Positions 30,560 through 42,001 of a stretch of DNA of 64,000 nt are shown here, piece after piece. This DNA is from Septoria linicola (taxonomy: Eukaryota > Ascomycota > Dothideomycetes > Mycosphaerellales > Mycosphaerellaceae): assembly GCA_024114885.1 (NCBI GenBank), contig CP099420.1, positions 744,001 to 808,000 of the forward strand, in the 5' to 3' direction. The notes under the pieces were generated by a model. The model saw nothing but the letters and a program-made list of their open reading frames with translations. It had not been told where the DNA came from and ran no database searches. Positions within the stretch are counted from its first letter, which is position 1. Every line of letters begins with the position of its first letter. Made by a program: the position numbers and the translations under genes.

Positions 30560-32346
30560 CTATAGCTGATCGAGCAGACCCTCAGCCTCAAGCAAAAGCA
30601 CGATCTGGTGCACTGCCGTTCTCACGTTGATCTGAGTAAGGTCAACAGTGAGATCAGCCTCCTTCTCAACAGGGGCCTCATATGGGTCATCAACACCAGT
30701 GAAGCCCTTAATCTCACCAGCGCGAGCCTTCTTGTAGACGCCACGTCGGTCAGTCTTCTCTGCGTGCTCAATTGGGGTAGCCACGTGGATGAGGTAGAAA
30801 GAGCCGTGCTTCTCGACGATCTCGCGTGCGGCCTTTCTTGACTTGGAGTATGGTGCAATAGGTCCAGCAATAACGGCAGCGCCTGCACGAGTGAGCTCAG
30901 AGGCAACAAAGCCAATGCGCTGGATGTTCTTGTCGCGGTCTTCTGAGGAGAAGCCAAGCTCAGAAGAGAGCTCAGAGCGGACAGTCTCACCAAGCAGAAG
31001 GGAGACAGATCGACCACCTTGCTGGTTGAGGGTAACGTTCAATGCGCGAGCAATGGCGTCCTTGCCGGAGTTGTAGAGACCGGTAAGGAAGACTGTGAAA
31101 CCTTGCTTGTTGCGAGGTGGGTGAGATTCTCGGAGGACCTTGACGACCTCTGGGTACGAGAACCACTCTGGGATATCACCACCAGTTCGTAGACGGCGGC
31201 GGAGCTCAGTGCCAGAGATGTCAAGAGTCTTGATCTCGGCAGGTACCTCGTCCTTAGGCTTGTACTCATCGGTGTCTGGCAGGTAAGTCATCTGCTGGAA
31301 TGGCACGACCTCAATGCCGAGCTCGTCGCGGTACTTCTCAACAGCGTATTGTGCATCGTATGGGCCGTAGATCTCCTCGCCCTTGCTGTTCTTGCCTGGA
31401 CCAGCGTGGTCACGGCCGACAATGAAGTGTGTCGCACCGTGGTTCTTGCGGATAATAGCATGCCAGATGGCCTCACGAGGACCACCCATACGCATGGCGA
31501 GTGGAAGCAGACCAAGCACGGCCATGCCGTTGGGGTATCGTGGAAGGAGAGCCTGGTAGACACGGACACGCGTGAAGTGGTCAATGTCACCTGGCTTGGT
31601 CATGCCAACGACTGGGTGAATGAGCACATTGGCCTGTCGTTGACGAGCAGCGCGAACAGTGAGCTCACGGTGAGCTCTGTGCATTGGGTTCCTGGTCTGG
31701 AAAGCGACAACCTTGGACCAGCCAAGCTTGTCGAAGTGTGCGCGGAGCTCGGCGGGTGTGTAGCGGAGTCCGACATAGTCGTAGTGCTGTAGGCGGTCGA
31801 TGGCCTCGATCTTGCCTCCAACGTAGTACTCTCCAGTCTGGTTGAAGAGGTACTTGACAGCTGGGTGATCTGGGTCACCACCGAAGACCTCTTTGGCTTC
31901 CTTCTGCTTGTCTGGCTTGTAGACATCGTCGACAGTCAGGATAGCAAGATTGCGGTCGTCACGAGAATCGCGGAGCGCAATGCGAGCACCAGCCTTAATG
32001 CCGATCTCATTGATCAACTCTTGGCTCAGGTCCAAGTTAATTGGGATGGAGAAGAGGTTTCCGTCGACCAGACGGTTGTTCTCGACAACGCCATTGTAGT
32101 CCTGCTCGTTCATGAAACCCTCAAGAGGGGAGAAGCCTCCATTGAGGATGAGCTCCAAATCGCACAATTGACGCTCGTAGAGGACAACTGCGGGCAGTGA
32201 TTCGGCCTCTTCCGCGAGTTGTTGTCGGCGCGGGGCATCGCGGGCGATGAGGTCCTTGAGGACGCCGCCTGAGGCAATTGTCAGCACTTCAATCACATCT
32301 CCTCGATCGCATTGACTCTGCGCATACCATGAGGAGGGTTTGCCAT
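30560..32346 (-). CDS. MET3: ATP sulfurylase (sulfate adenylyltransferase)
   Basis: Activates sulfate with ATP to adenylyl sulfate, the first step of sulfate assimilation, in the cytosol. Exon 1 is 32346-32328 (19 nt, MANPPHG) and exon 2 is 32268-30560, with a 59-nt intron. This gives 575 residues, the usual fungal length, and the standard N-terminus MANPPHGGVLKDLIARDAPR. Motifs: QTRNP (197-201) and HRAH (203-206) in the adenylyl-transfer site, GRDHAGPG (290-297). From about residue 398 there is an APS-kinase-like regulatory domain whose P-loop is degenerate (FLTGLYNSGKDAIARAL), as in fungal enzymes that bind PAPS allosterically. An unspliced upstream frame reading MWFKKFLRRRK is not a family N-terminus. 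The PAPS reductase gene lies 2.1 kb upstream on the same strand. Confidence 0.97.
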
Positions 32347-34454
32347 GATTATAATAGTCAAAAAGGTGTAGAGATCGACTGTTTACTACAGGTTTCCGCC
32401 GACGCAGGAACTTTTTAAACCACAACCCACTTCAAAGTTAATTGGGTCTGACGTGCTTTGGCCAAACCAAATGGGGCTTCCGAGTCTCGGTGACGGAAGC
32501 ACGACGCGGTTGAGGACGAAGAAAAGATTGCTGTTGGCGGCGGCGAGGTCTTTTTCCTTTCAGCCTTTCCAGATGCCGTGCCTGGACGTGAGTCCTTTGT
32601 TATCTATCTGCCACGCAGGAGACCTTAAGCATTCGACGCCGTGTATTGCAGCCACGCGTATTGCTGTCTGATCGACAGCCCACCTTCGCCAAGTGCAGGG
32701 TTTGTCAGTGGACGCCACAGGTACAGTTGGTACACTATGAGCACGGCGGTAGTCATCTGCAACAGAGAGCCCTGCTGACGATCTGCAAAGTATTGTTCCT
32801 CATCCCGTGTCCTGGGTAGTTCAATCGCTTCGGTATGCCGTGTCGTCAGTATCATGGCCGAAGGCGCCATCGTTCAGTCATCAGTATGAAGCCAAGCCAT
32901 GCTTTGTGTGAGCGAGAGTGTTATCCCAAGTTCCCGTCTCTCGTGGAGACGCTCACGGAGTGTCTCCGGTAGCAGTCGTGGCATGCTTAAGCACCGACCG
33001 AGTTGACGTTGCCCTCGTCCGGAGAGGCGTTGGCCTCCAGGTGAGGAAACTACCGGTTGCGCCGTGCAGCATGAACATGGGGACCACCACGTTCCAGAGA
33101 AAAAGGAGAATGTTTCAAGCCGCGTTATGCGCAATCTGAGTGCTACGTGTGCCCGCAGCCTGAACAGAAGTGGTAAGTCGTAGTAGCCATATCGGCTTGT
33201 GCAGCATCGAGCTCATGCCTGTGGGATGTCGCAGATGGGATATGCAAAGAATCACGACCATCACGAAGATGAAGACAGCAATTGGACAACAAGTGTTTAT
33301 ATCACGTCCGACTTTCTCTCTATTGGCTATAGCCTACAGTCGCTTTGCTTCGGTCTTTTTTCTTGTGCACGAGCAGCAAATGAGCAGGCCAGCAAAGTGA
33401 TCTGTTTAGCATGTCCGGGTCGAAGCGACGACCCGACGACTGCGATGCTCCTCTTCTTCTCAACCATTTCCGACTCATTTTTCTTTGCTCTCTTCCATCT
33501 GCTTATCTATGGAGACGAAGGACGTCTATTTCATCGCGGAACACAATTTTCTGGATGTTCTGGGCCTGATGGAGATGCTTTTGAGATGAAATGGTCGAGC
33601 TGGCTTCGCGGCCCACCCGCCACGTGATATGGACGACTTGCAAGGCGTGGACGACAGGACCAGAGAATGTCGCCAGAGTTATCTGGAAGAATCTGCTGTT
33701 GCGTAGCAGAAACGACTCTTGACGAAACGGACTCTTCTGTGATGGGAACAACACTGCTGGACGTCATAGGTATCGGCCGTCAGATGCACCACCAGACATC
33801 AGCAGCAGATCCTGACAATACTTAAGTACTTCGATCCTTGGCCGATAACATGCCGAACGCAGCATCACTTTGAAGGTTGACTTACTTCCCTGGTCTCTAC
33901 TTCTTCAGATCAATATCGATCGCATGCGGTTCAAGGTCCTGCTTAGGATGACGAAGACGGTGTTGTCTGATAACGCCTTCCTGCTGCTTGTACCTGGAGA
34001 ATACTTCGTTGGTCCAAGCTAAAAGACACGCTTGAGGTCTAAGCACTCAGATTTCACCACCATGGCTCTGCTTTACGACAGACAATGTGAATGAAGGACT
34101 GTCATCCGGGACTCTAGCAGAGTTGTAGCCTCATCGCAGTTGGTCTGGTATGGTCATCAAGTTCTGAAAGCAATCAGCATAGGCACGACACGAAGGTGAG
34201 ATGGGATCTGGGAAGATAAACAAGCACCTTGGTAGGTCACCAAGGCGCACAGAGAAGTATTTTGAGTTTCGCAGTCCTTATATCCATGAGCAGCACCGAA
34301 AGATGCTCTATTCGCAACGCCATTCCGTGGCGGCAACAACCCCTTCCCCAAACGCCAAATGCTAGACAGCAGTATGTCTAACCCCAACCTTCATGCATCA
34401 TGCAAGATATGCTTCGAACCAAAGAAGAAAACCAGCGATGACCACCAGCCATTG
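32347..34454. other. 2.1-kb intergenic region between the two sulfur genes
   Basis: It holds the MET3 promoter next to 32346 and the 3' end of the PAPS reductase gene. A minus-strand frame at about 33330-32950 encodes hydrophobic stretches (PIAVFIFVMVVILCISH and NILLFLWNVVVPMFML) separated by an in-frame TGA and without a clear start. It could be the relic of a membrane-protein gene. A CACGTG core occurs at 33621-33626. No intact gene is supported. Confidence 0.35.
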
Positions 34455-35369
34455 TTATGCCTGGCGGATGACATCAAGCGGCGAGCAATTGCTACCGATA
34501 CCAGAAGCGATAGCTTCCGACAACTCTCTCTGGCGCTTCTCCTCTTGCTCTTGCAAGAAAATGGCATACCGACTGCGCTTGTTGTGAATACCACACTCGG
34601 TCTTCTTCTGGCCCTTCCATCGACCAGCACGCTCGTCCTCGCCCTCCTTGACAGGCTGAGTCGAGTGCCAGTCGCCGACCGATCGATACCCTTGACTGAG
34701 TAGCTCATTCGTGGGCACCTCGTTCGCTTCGATGTACGATTGGACATCCTTGAACGACCAGTTGGCAAGAGGGTTGATCTTGATCAGACCTGCCTCATCG
34801 ACCTCGACGATATCGAGATCACCACGCTTTCCGCCTTGCGTTTTCCGACGACCGGTGATGACTGCTGCGACATCGAGTTCACGATACGCGCGCTGTGCAG
34901 GCTCGACCTTGGCGACGAAGTCGTACTTCTCGTCATCCTTCTCCCATAACCGTTCGCCGAACTTCGACTCGAACTCAGCTGTGGTGTTGCAGCCTTCTGG
35001 CTTGTAGGAGTGGACGGTCATGTTTGGGTAACGGGCCTTTACACGTTCCACCAGATCAAGAGTCTGAGAAAAGTGATAGAGTGTGTCGAGGAAGATGCAC
35101 TCAATGTCTGGTCGGATGGTGTAGTCGAGTTTGGAGATCATGTCCATGATGGCCAGGCCTGTGAGGCCCATGGCTGAGGTCTGGTACAGGCGAGGAAGAG
35201 ATGTGATGCACCATTTGAGGACATCTTGAGGCTCTAATTTTGAGAGTTGTGCGTTGATGAATTTGAGGTGTGGTCGGGAGAAGTAGACCTCTGGGAGGGA
35301 GGCTGAGGAAGACCCAGAGGCATAGCCAGACTCCTGGTCGGAAGAGTTGGATCGCTCACGGAAACCCAT
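34455..35369 (-). CDS. MET16: PAPS reductase (phosphoadenylyl-sulfate reductase)
   Basis: Reduces PAPS to sulfite with thioredoxin in the cytosol. It is a single exon of 304 codons from the ATG at 35369. The core is typical: TSAMGLTGLAIMDMISKL in the place of the PP-loop, ECIFLDTLYHF, ITGRRKTQGGKR and the catalytic motif ECGIH near the C-terminus. The extra Cys pair of APS-type iron-sulfur reductases is not present, consistent with the PAPS-type enzyme of fungi. An N-terminal Ser-rich extension of about 25 residues precedes the domain. The product sulfite is reduced by sulfite reductase, which needs the siroheme whose synthesis gene lies 15 kb away. A TCACGTGA site lies about 355 bp upstream. 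Confidence 0.93.
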   Translation of the reverse strand: MGFRERSNSSDQESGYASGSSSASLPEVYFSRPHLKFINAQLSKLEPQDVLKWCITSLPRLYQTSAMGLTGLAIMDMISKLDYTIRPDIECIFLDTLYHFSQTLDLVERVKARYPNMTVHSYKPEGCNTTAEFESKFGERLWEKDDEKYDFVAKVEPAQRAYRELDVAAVITGRRKTQGGKRGDLDIVEVDEAGLIKINPLANWSFKDVQSYIEANEVPTNELLSQGYRSVGDWHSTQPVKEGEDERAGRWKGQKKTECGIHNKRSRYAIFLQEQEEKRQRELSEAIASGIGSNCSPLDVIRQA

Positions 35370-37163
35370 TGTGGTAGTGGTCTCGTGTGAGGATGTGTAT
35401 GGGTTGAGTGAGGGGTACAATAAGATGCAGACTCTGCTGGCCGCCAAGGGTGTATCACGCCTTCGAAGTGTTTGAAGAAAGAACAGGCACGAATCTGGCT
35501 TTGAGGTATGGTATGAGGTATGGTATACTGCAATACGCCGGACTGCTGGGTTGCTCCAAGACAAGAGTGTGATGTCAAAGAGATGGAGGACTTCGGAAGA
35601 GAGTTGCAAGGGAACAACCACAACCATTTGCTAATACTCACATCAAACAGCATGCTCTTGCTCGATGGCGTGCTCGCCGTCCTCCGTTACCGCATTTCAA
35701 AGCAGACAGTTCTGGCATGGTCATCACGTGACAGAAAATCTGGCCCGTGCTAGCAGAAAACTGATCTTAGCGCGAAGTTTTGCGAGCACGCCATCGAAAG
35801 TGAAGCTGGCTCGCTGGCGAGACCCAATTTTGCATTGTTTCCACACGGCGCCGAGGCCAATCATCAAACAAAGAACCAGACCTTGAACGCCGCACGTCTA
35901 TTTTGCATGCCGTTTTGGCGTTCTTGCTGCAAATTGTCGATGATGCGGCAGTGAAGACAGCGTCATCGTGATTGATGCGATGAAGCCAAGTCGGACGACA
36001 CTGCAAGTGCACGATGTATCGGTCCGGACATTGCATGCCTTACAATTCTGATCAATAATCAGGCATCGAACATTCCGTCTGCCACGCATTCCTGCTTAGA
36101 AAGGCAGGATCGTAATGCCAGGTAATCAGGATGCTTTGCTATTGTTAGGCTATCCTTGTGCTATCGAGACAAAGAGAGCGCTTTGCTCTCGTAATCTCCC
36201 GCCGTAACAGGCGATGGCATCCTGTCCCTGTGCTACTCCGCTCTTTCGTGGAATGGCCGGCGGTGGGCTCCTCTTCTCTCCACTTGGCAGCACGCCTCGC
36301 GAATGCAACGTGGAGATGTCGTGGAGTTGTGGATGCTGAGTCAGGGTGGCTCACTTTGTATTTGTGTGAGACTTGAGCACTTCGTAGCATGCCAAACATA
36401 TTCGTATCTTGAACACTCAACGCTTGCATTTGATCAAAATATCGATCAGCGTGTGAAGCATTCACTTATCAAGAACACATCATCCTACGGCGTCCAACCA
36501 AAGTGATCACCCTTCTCGCGTAGATGCAGTACCGAACAACCTGATACACTCCGGATCTCAATGGCTTGGCAGGCCCAATTATACTGGGGGACTTCCAAGT
36601 TGAAGATAATCACGACATTGTGTCACCAGATGATGGAATGAATGAGGCTCTGTCGTGTGCCTGGATCTTGGATGTTCTGGAAGGAGGGGTTGCGGATGAG
36701 ATCGCACGGGGGGATCGTCTTCACGTGGTGAGCAGAGGCGTGAGGGAAAGTCTAGGGATGGTGCTAAGGACGTGGTTGTTGTGGTGCGACTACGTTCGTG
36801 TTTGTCTTACACTTGTTGGAAGGCACATTGAATCATGCAAGAGTCATCAACGCGTCTTCCTGCCACTCCGAGAGGTAGGATGTATAGTCGCTCGCAGAAG
36901 GCACGATCTGAAGAGCTCGTCGATCGGGTTCGCTCTGCAATGCATGATCGATCAAGTGACTTGACGCCTCATGGCGGGCTGCAGGATGCTCAGCCTTGCT
37001 CTTGCTCGTCGCAGTTCGCGGCCACTGTGCTCTCGTGAGGCTAGACGTATCATCATGCTCACGTTAGATTAGTAGCGCGTACGCCCTCGACCGACAGCAA
37101 GCTTGATTGGCGACATGACGATATGTCATCCGAGGCCTTGCGTATAGCGCTCACGCGTGCACC
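35370..37163. other. 1.8-kb intergenic region, no supported gene
   Basis: The first several hundred bases should be the promoter of the PAPS reductase gene. Further on only short frames without domains occur. I see no repeat or RNA gene. Confidence 0.35.
35724..35731. promoter_or_regulatory. Cbf1-type E-box TCACGTGA upstream of PAPS reductase
   Basis: The palindromic octamer TCACGTGA is the full Cbf1/CDE1-type site; in yeast, Cbf1 sites are part of the MET16 promoter. Here it lies about 355 bp upstream of the PAPS reductase start. It is a sequence match only. The fungal regulator that would bind it is not in this window. Confidence 0.4.
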
Positions 37164-38341
37164 ATGAGCAGAGCTCCGCTCGAGCGCCTGCCTCTTGGCT
37201 CCCCGGCGTCTGGTTCGAGAAGAGCCTCCCGAAGCCTGACGCCCACATCGGACGGGCACGCACAGAAGAGAAGGAGAGTTGATGCCGAGAGCGAGGCACA
37301 TACCGATGGATCATACGCCAGCCAGCAGAATCACAAGCATAACCTGGCAAAGGACTACGCCAGGGTGCACAATGGCAATGCTTACTTCAGTGGCACGGTG
37401 AACAATTATGCTGCGGAAGCCGGACGCACGAGAGCTGCTGATGGCCAAAGCAAGAGTCTCCAAGATGTAATGAAGTCTTCGGAATTCGAGCAGATAGGCG
37501 ACCGCCATGCTAATATCGCAAGACCTTTCGGCGCAACCTGCAAGTGGCTTCTTGAACGACCAGAATGGGAAAACTGGCGTGATCCAAATCAGCTAAAACA
37601 ACATCACGGTTTTCTATGGATCAAAGGCAAGCCGGGGACCGGCAAATCAACAATCATGAAGTTCGCCTTTGACCACGCAAGTAAGGAATGGCAGAACGAT
37701 GTACCAATATCGTACTTTTTCCACGCTCGTGGTCAAGACCTGGAGAGGTCAGTGCAAGGGATGTATCGATCACTTTTGGTCCAGTTACTGGAAAATTTCC
37801 TACACTACACAATTACCTTGGCCACATGCTTAATCCACGTGTTGGTAGAGATTGGCCAATCAATCTACTCAAGGGTCTGCTCGAGGATGCAGTGGCGTAC
37901 CTAAAAGATGAGCGCCTTGTTTGCTTCATCGATGCGCTTGATGAGTGTAGCGAGGATGAGATCTGGGACCTAGTATCGTTTCTTGAAGAGCTTGGCGAGA
38001 AGGCCGTAGAGCAGGAGGCCTCCCTCCACATATGCTTATCCAGCCGCCACTATCCGCATATCACATTTGAAAAGGGAGTCCAGCTTGTCCTTGAGCGCCA
38101 GGAGGGTCATCAGCAGGATATGGAGGACTACGTGAGTACGAAGCTCAAGATCAGAGGAAAACATATCGGGCGTGTCAAAGACGAAATCAAGCTAAGAGCA
38201 GATGGCGTAGAATTATGGCGTGGAGATTACTCGAGCTGGCTTCCATGGAGACGCTGCCCTAGTGGCACTGTTGCTTCCCATTCTGAAGAGGCTCCTGGAG
38301 AATGTGAACCACGAAATCGACCTCATCATTCACCACTTTAA
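37164..38341 (+). pseudogene. NACHT-domain NLR-like NTPase gene, frameshifted
   Basis: Fungal NLR-type genes act in non-self recognition and cell death in related systems. The ATG at 37164 is in good context (CACCATGA). A polar, basic N-terminus is followed by IARPFGATCKWLLERPEWENW and Walker A GKPGTGKST (about residue 155). In the next frame are Walker B-like VCFIDALDECSEDE, ICLSSRHYPHI and IKLRADGVELW, all typical for fungal NACHT proteins. The two halves are in different frames: MYRSLLVQLLEN must continue FPTLHNYLGHML, which needs one extra base in the run AAAATTT near 37795. After about 38215 the similarity is lost. No C-terminal repeat domain is recognisable. It is probably a broken gene; a base-calling error at the homopolymer is the alternative. 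Confidence 0.65.
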
Positions 38342-38760
38342 GACTGGAGCTCCTCCGGCACTGCTCTAGCAGGTGCCCGGTCTCTGCAAGCGACCATTCT
38401 GCGTGGATCGCTATGTGCAAGATGTAACTCTCCTTCGCCCTGAGTTCTTAAGGCATCTGACATCTCAAGAAATTGCTCAACTCCATGCCACCAGCGGCCG
38501 CGCCGACCTGCAAAATAGTGCCGCCATGGAGAGAGATCTCCAGTCCAGGCAACATTCGCCGGACATAAGAAGTGCCATCTTACGAGCAACACAAATAGAT
38601 CAGCATCCTGGAAAGTCCAGATATAGCGAATCTTATCTACCCGCCCTCTTGTTCGCCCGCAGGCTTGTGGGCATTATTACGCGTCTATGCCGGAGGGAGA
38701 AGTACTGGGCTTACGCTGTTAATATACTGGCACGCTCCTGCGATAGAATTCACAGAGTAC
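38290..38760 (+). pseudogene. Degenerate copy of the locus-specific unknown domain (copy 3)
   Basis: This stretch follows the NACHT relic. It begins ENVNHEIDLIIHHFKTGAPP, similar to GNVNHELDLIVTYLKNSLRQ in the next copy, and later reads REKYWAYAVNILARSC, similar to NPKYWAYASNMLARFC in the third. The parts are in different frames with a stop between them (TAG after PPALL), so no protein can be made. Function unknown. Confidence 0.5.
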
Positions 38761-39949
38761 CTGGGCAATGTCAACCACGAGCTTGACTTGATCGTGACCT
38801 ATCTGAAGAACTCTCTCCGCCAAGCGTCCAAGCTTCCGGACCGCCAGGACAAATATGTGGGCGAGGTTAGCTGCAATATATCCCCTCAGCATGAACAGGT
38901 CTAACATGATATAGGAGGTTGCTCGTTTTGAGGCCATTCGAGCCCGCATTGGCGTGCGCCCCGCTTCGCTCATCGAGGCTCCTATGCTCAACGAGATCAG
39001 AGAGCGCCGTGTCTACTACCTCTTCGAGAGCGAGGCCAATAGGCTGGCTTTCTGGAAAGGTCCAGATACCGCGAAGCTCATCTACCCATTCCTCTCGTTT
39101 GCCCGCGGGCCCATGAACATCACGGGCATATGCTGTCAACATGCTCGCACGCTTCTGCGACGACGGAACAGGATGGTCATCGGCATTGAGCAAGCAAAAA
39201 AGCGCGCATCAATCGAGTACGCCTCTGTGTTCCTTCGCTCTGCGCAGTCTTCAATTGTGTGCTGGCATCTCACTGCGGACCGTAGAGTTTCGTGTTCATT
39301 GTTCAAGCTTCCCAAAGAGCTTCGTTACACAATTTATGATCTAGTCCTGGGACCAGACGAGTATGGACGTGCGATCATCGAAGTCATCACCATACCGGAC
39401 ATACAGACAGGCCAGTCTCGCATCGAGCTGCTCGAGACAGAACGACCAGCATTGCTCCGGACAAACAGTGCGCTATGTGACGAAGCTGCCGCAAGTTACT
39501 GGGAACACTCACTGGTGTACTTACACGTCAACATCGGCTTTGCCCGCGGTCCAGGTCTCACCTCGTCGCTTTCCCACAGTTGCGGCACCATTGACGCTTT
39601 CCGCAGCCTCCAGTCGAATGCTCAAAATTCTTTGCGCAACATAGAGTTTCGTGATGGAAGCGACTGCCATGCCACCAAACCTAGCCCGGTCACCTTCGCC
39701 GGGTCCGCAAATCTCGTCATGACTGCAACATATGCAGGTTTCGCGCGCGTTTCGCTACCGTTGGGTGACGCAAAGGCCACGAACAGCATGGGAGCCATTT
39801 CCGAGCACAGGAAGAAGACCGGCATGGTGCGCATGCTATTTATTGCTGTCTGCTACGAAGCTGTGCAACTCGGGCAGAAGCTGGCCAAATCGGTCACTGC
39901 CAAGCATGGCGCTCGGGAAGCTGCTGTGCTCAGCGCAGTCTTCAACTAG
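38735..39949 (+). pseudogene. Unknown domain (copy 1) fused to F-box-like module, 5' end unclear
   Basis: An exon ending DRQDKYVGE (up to 38865) joins by a 49-nt intron (GTTAGC...ATATAG, branch TCTAAC) to EVARFEAIRARIGVRPASL. It continues open to 39949. The first part is the domain IEAPMLNEIRERRVYYLFE...LIYPFLSFARGPMNI. From about 39300 an F-box/2EXR-like start, LFKLPKELRYTIYDLVLG, begins a second module typical of dothideomycete genome annotations. No ATG begins the frame, and compared with the copy at 40130 a segment around ARTLLRRRNR appears frameshifted and compensated. It is therefore more likely a relic or a partial gene. I cannot assign a function. Confidence 0.45.
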
Positions 39950-40129
39950 TTGTCGGAGACTGGAGGAGGTGAGCACGAGCAGCAAGTGAAGTCTGGTCAC
40001 TGCCCAGCTCTTTCTGCCAAGAATCCGGTTCTTTTCATGCTTCCAGAGTGATAGAACACCTTGACAAGGACGTGGACGAGAAAGATCCGAGTGTATATCC
40101 ACCACGCGGAAGTGTCTCACAACAGGTTC

Positions 40130-40548
40130 AATCGCCGACTGATAGAGTCTGCATTGGTGTTCGTGCAGCGTCCCTAGTGGAAGCTGCAGCCCTACAAAAT
40201 TTCCAGGACCGCCTCTTGATATACCTGTTCAAAGGTCAAGCTACCCGTATGGTATTCTGGAAGCAGCCAGCTACCAAGAAGCTGATTTATCCGTTCCCCT
40301 CCTTCGCTCGTGGCCCCATGCACATCATGGCCACACTCCGCCGCAACCCGAAGTACTGGGCGTACGCTTCCAACATGCTGGCTCGATTCTGCAACGATGG
40401 CTATCGCATGGTAGTCGGTGTTGAGCAGACAAATGAGCATGCTACGATGGAGTACGCATCCGTGTTCCTGCGCGGCGCGGCCGAGAGCTTTCTCCAGCCC
40501 AATCGTCGCGAGCACCGGGCTCGCCATCATGATCTGAAGAGGCGGTAG
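40130..40548 (+). pseudogene. Unknown domain, copy 2, gene fragment
   Basis: The best-preserved copy reads IGVRAASLVEAAALQNFQDR, then LIYPFPSFARGPMHIMATLR, NPKYWAYASNMLARFCNDGY and ATMEYASVFLRGAAESF in one frame up to the TAG at 40546-40548. No ATG precedes the conserved part, so it looks like a fragment. It resembles copy 1 over most of its length. No known family was recognised. Confidence 0.45.
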
Positions 40549-41207
40549 GTCACATTTTATCGCGTCGGTGGCCTGTAGTGAAGCTTCCTGGACCGATCGT
40601 GGTACTTCTCCTCACAATATCGAGCAGAATCGCGTGGTATTTAGCGCAATCGAAGCTCAAAGGCATGTGTTGGTTTCTGTTCTCTGCAATAATTTCTACC
40701 TCGAACCTGGTCATCTGCGCCTCGCTTGGCTCGGTACCTATCAAGTCGCAGAGAAGTTCTGACAGTGAAAAAAGATGCTGTTCACAGGTCTTACTCAGCT
40801 CGCTTCATGTGAAATCGAATCACGCGAGAGCATGTTGCGATGGTCCACTGTCATCACACCGGATGCTCTTCCGGATAGAGTGAAGCAGGCTCCCCAGAAA
40901 TGACCCAATACTGTGCTCCGTTCATAGTCCAATAGCTACGCCAATATGCATGGTAACGGCGTTCGTGTCGTGAATGAGTGGAAACTGTATGGGTTCACAG
41001 GAGCTCTTTCTTGGGCCCGTCTCCTCGTAGGCAAGATTCGCTGGAGCGAGCATGGTTTACTTCGCAGCGAGCTAGCCTCTTTGGCAGCTTGGTATTACGG
41101 CGCTCCGCTCAAATCCACATTCCGCGCCACCGTGCATGACAGCGGCGCTGATAGCATTACTGTGTGCGGTTGGAGTCCTCGTCAATTGCGCTTGTCGTCG
41201 AAGTAGC
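40549..41207. other. Intergenic region with one weak 86-codon frame
   Basis: An ATG-started frame at 40946-41206 encodes a protein without domain, signal peptide or repeat (MHGNGVRVVNEWKLYGFTGA at its start). It is not convincing as a gene. The rest shows nothing. Confidence 0.3.
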
Positions 41208-41520
41208 CATCAGACTGCCTCTCCGGCTTGTACAACACGCATGATCCCAGCTCGACGCGCCAATTTCTTGATGTGCTTCTCGAAGTCAGAGCTCTGCAAA
41301 TTGCTTGCGATGTAGTTCACCAGGAAGGACGCCTCGCCGGTCGAAAATCACTTGTCCTGAACTTGATCCCGGTAGTCGTTGGTCTTGCCCTGAAGAAGTT
41401 CATACTGCTCCTTGGTTGGTCGTTGGCCAAAGTAGAATGCGTGCTCCTCTGGACCCCATCGGTGGTAGAGGAGGTAGCTGTCGGGGTCTCGGACTGAGCG
41501 CCTTCCAAGTCGGGGATTAC
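41208..41520 (-). pseudogene. Broken minus-strand frame with one in-frame TGA
   Basis: Read on the minus strand, RDPDSYLLYHRWGPEEHAFY is followed by FGQRPTKEQYELLQGKTNDY and then QVQDK, TGA, FSTGEASFLVNYIASNLQSS, EKHIKKLARRAGIMRVV in the same frame. The single stop could come from CGA by C-to-T change. No start codon or splice site was fixed and no family was recognised. Confidence 0.35.
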
Positions 41521-42001
41521 CTCACTCGTCTTGACTGGCTCAGCTGGCGGATCCGGCATCGTCTGGGTAGGCAGCAGTGGCCCAGCTCGATTGGCTGCGC
41601 TGGCTGGGACTGATAGCGCGCTTCCGCGCGCGGAGGGCGTTCTGCCAGCGGGTCGAAGTAAGTAGCCATGGCGGCGAAGGTGTGCAGCAAGTTACTGGAG
41701 TACCGCGAGATATGTTGTTCGGAAGCTTAAAGTCGTCAGCAATTAGTGGCTCTGGTACTACTGTCCCAAAGTGGGCGAAGATTGAAGTTGAAGACAACAA
41801 GATTGAAAGTCAGTGAAGCGGATTGCATGGGTTTGTAAGTGAGGAGCCGCCCGCGGAATTGAGCTCCTGAAATGAGCAGCTGCATGTGATGGCATGAAGT
41901 GAGGCCCTCCCAGTGGCGGGGCACATGTGAAAGCACCGCCGGGCCAAAACGATCTAGTTTGCACGTACGACAGCCTGTCGCCGTTAGTAATATCCGCCTG
42001 C

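Noticed and set aside
33199..33627. 142-codon plus-strand frame between the sulfur genes
   Set aside because: No domain, no good start context and no support from neighbours; it overlaps the hydrophobic minus-strand relic.
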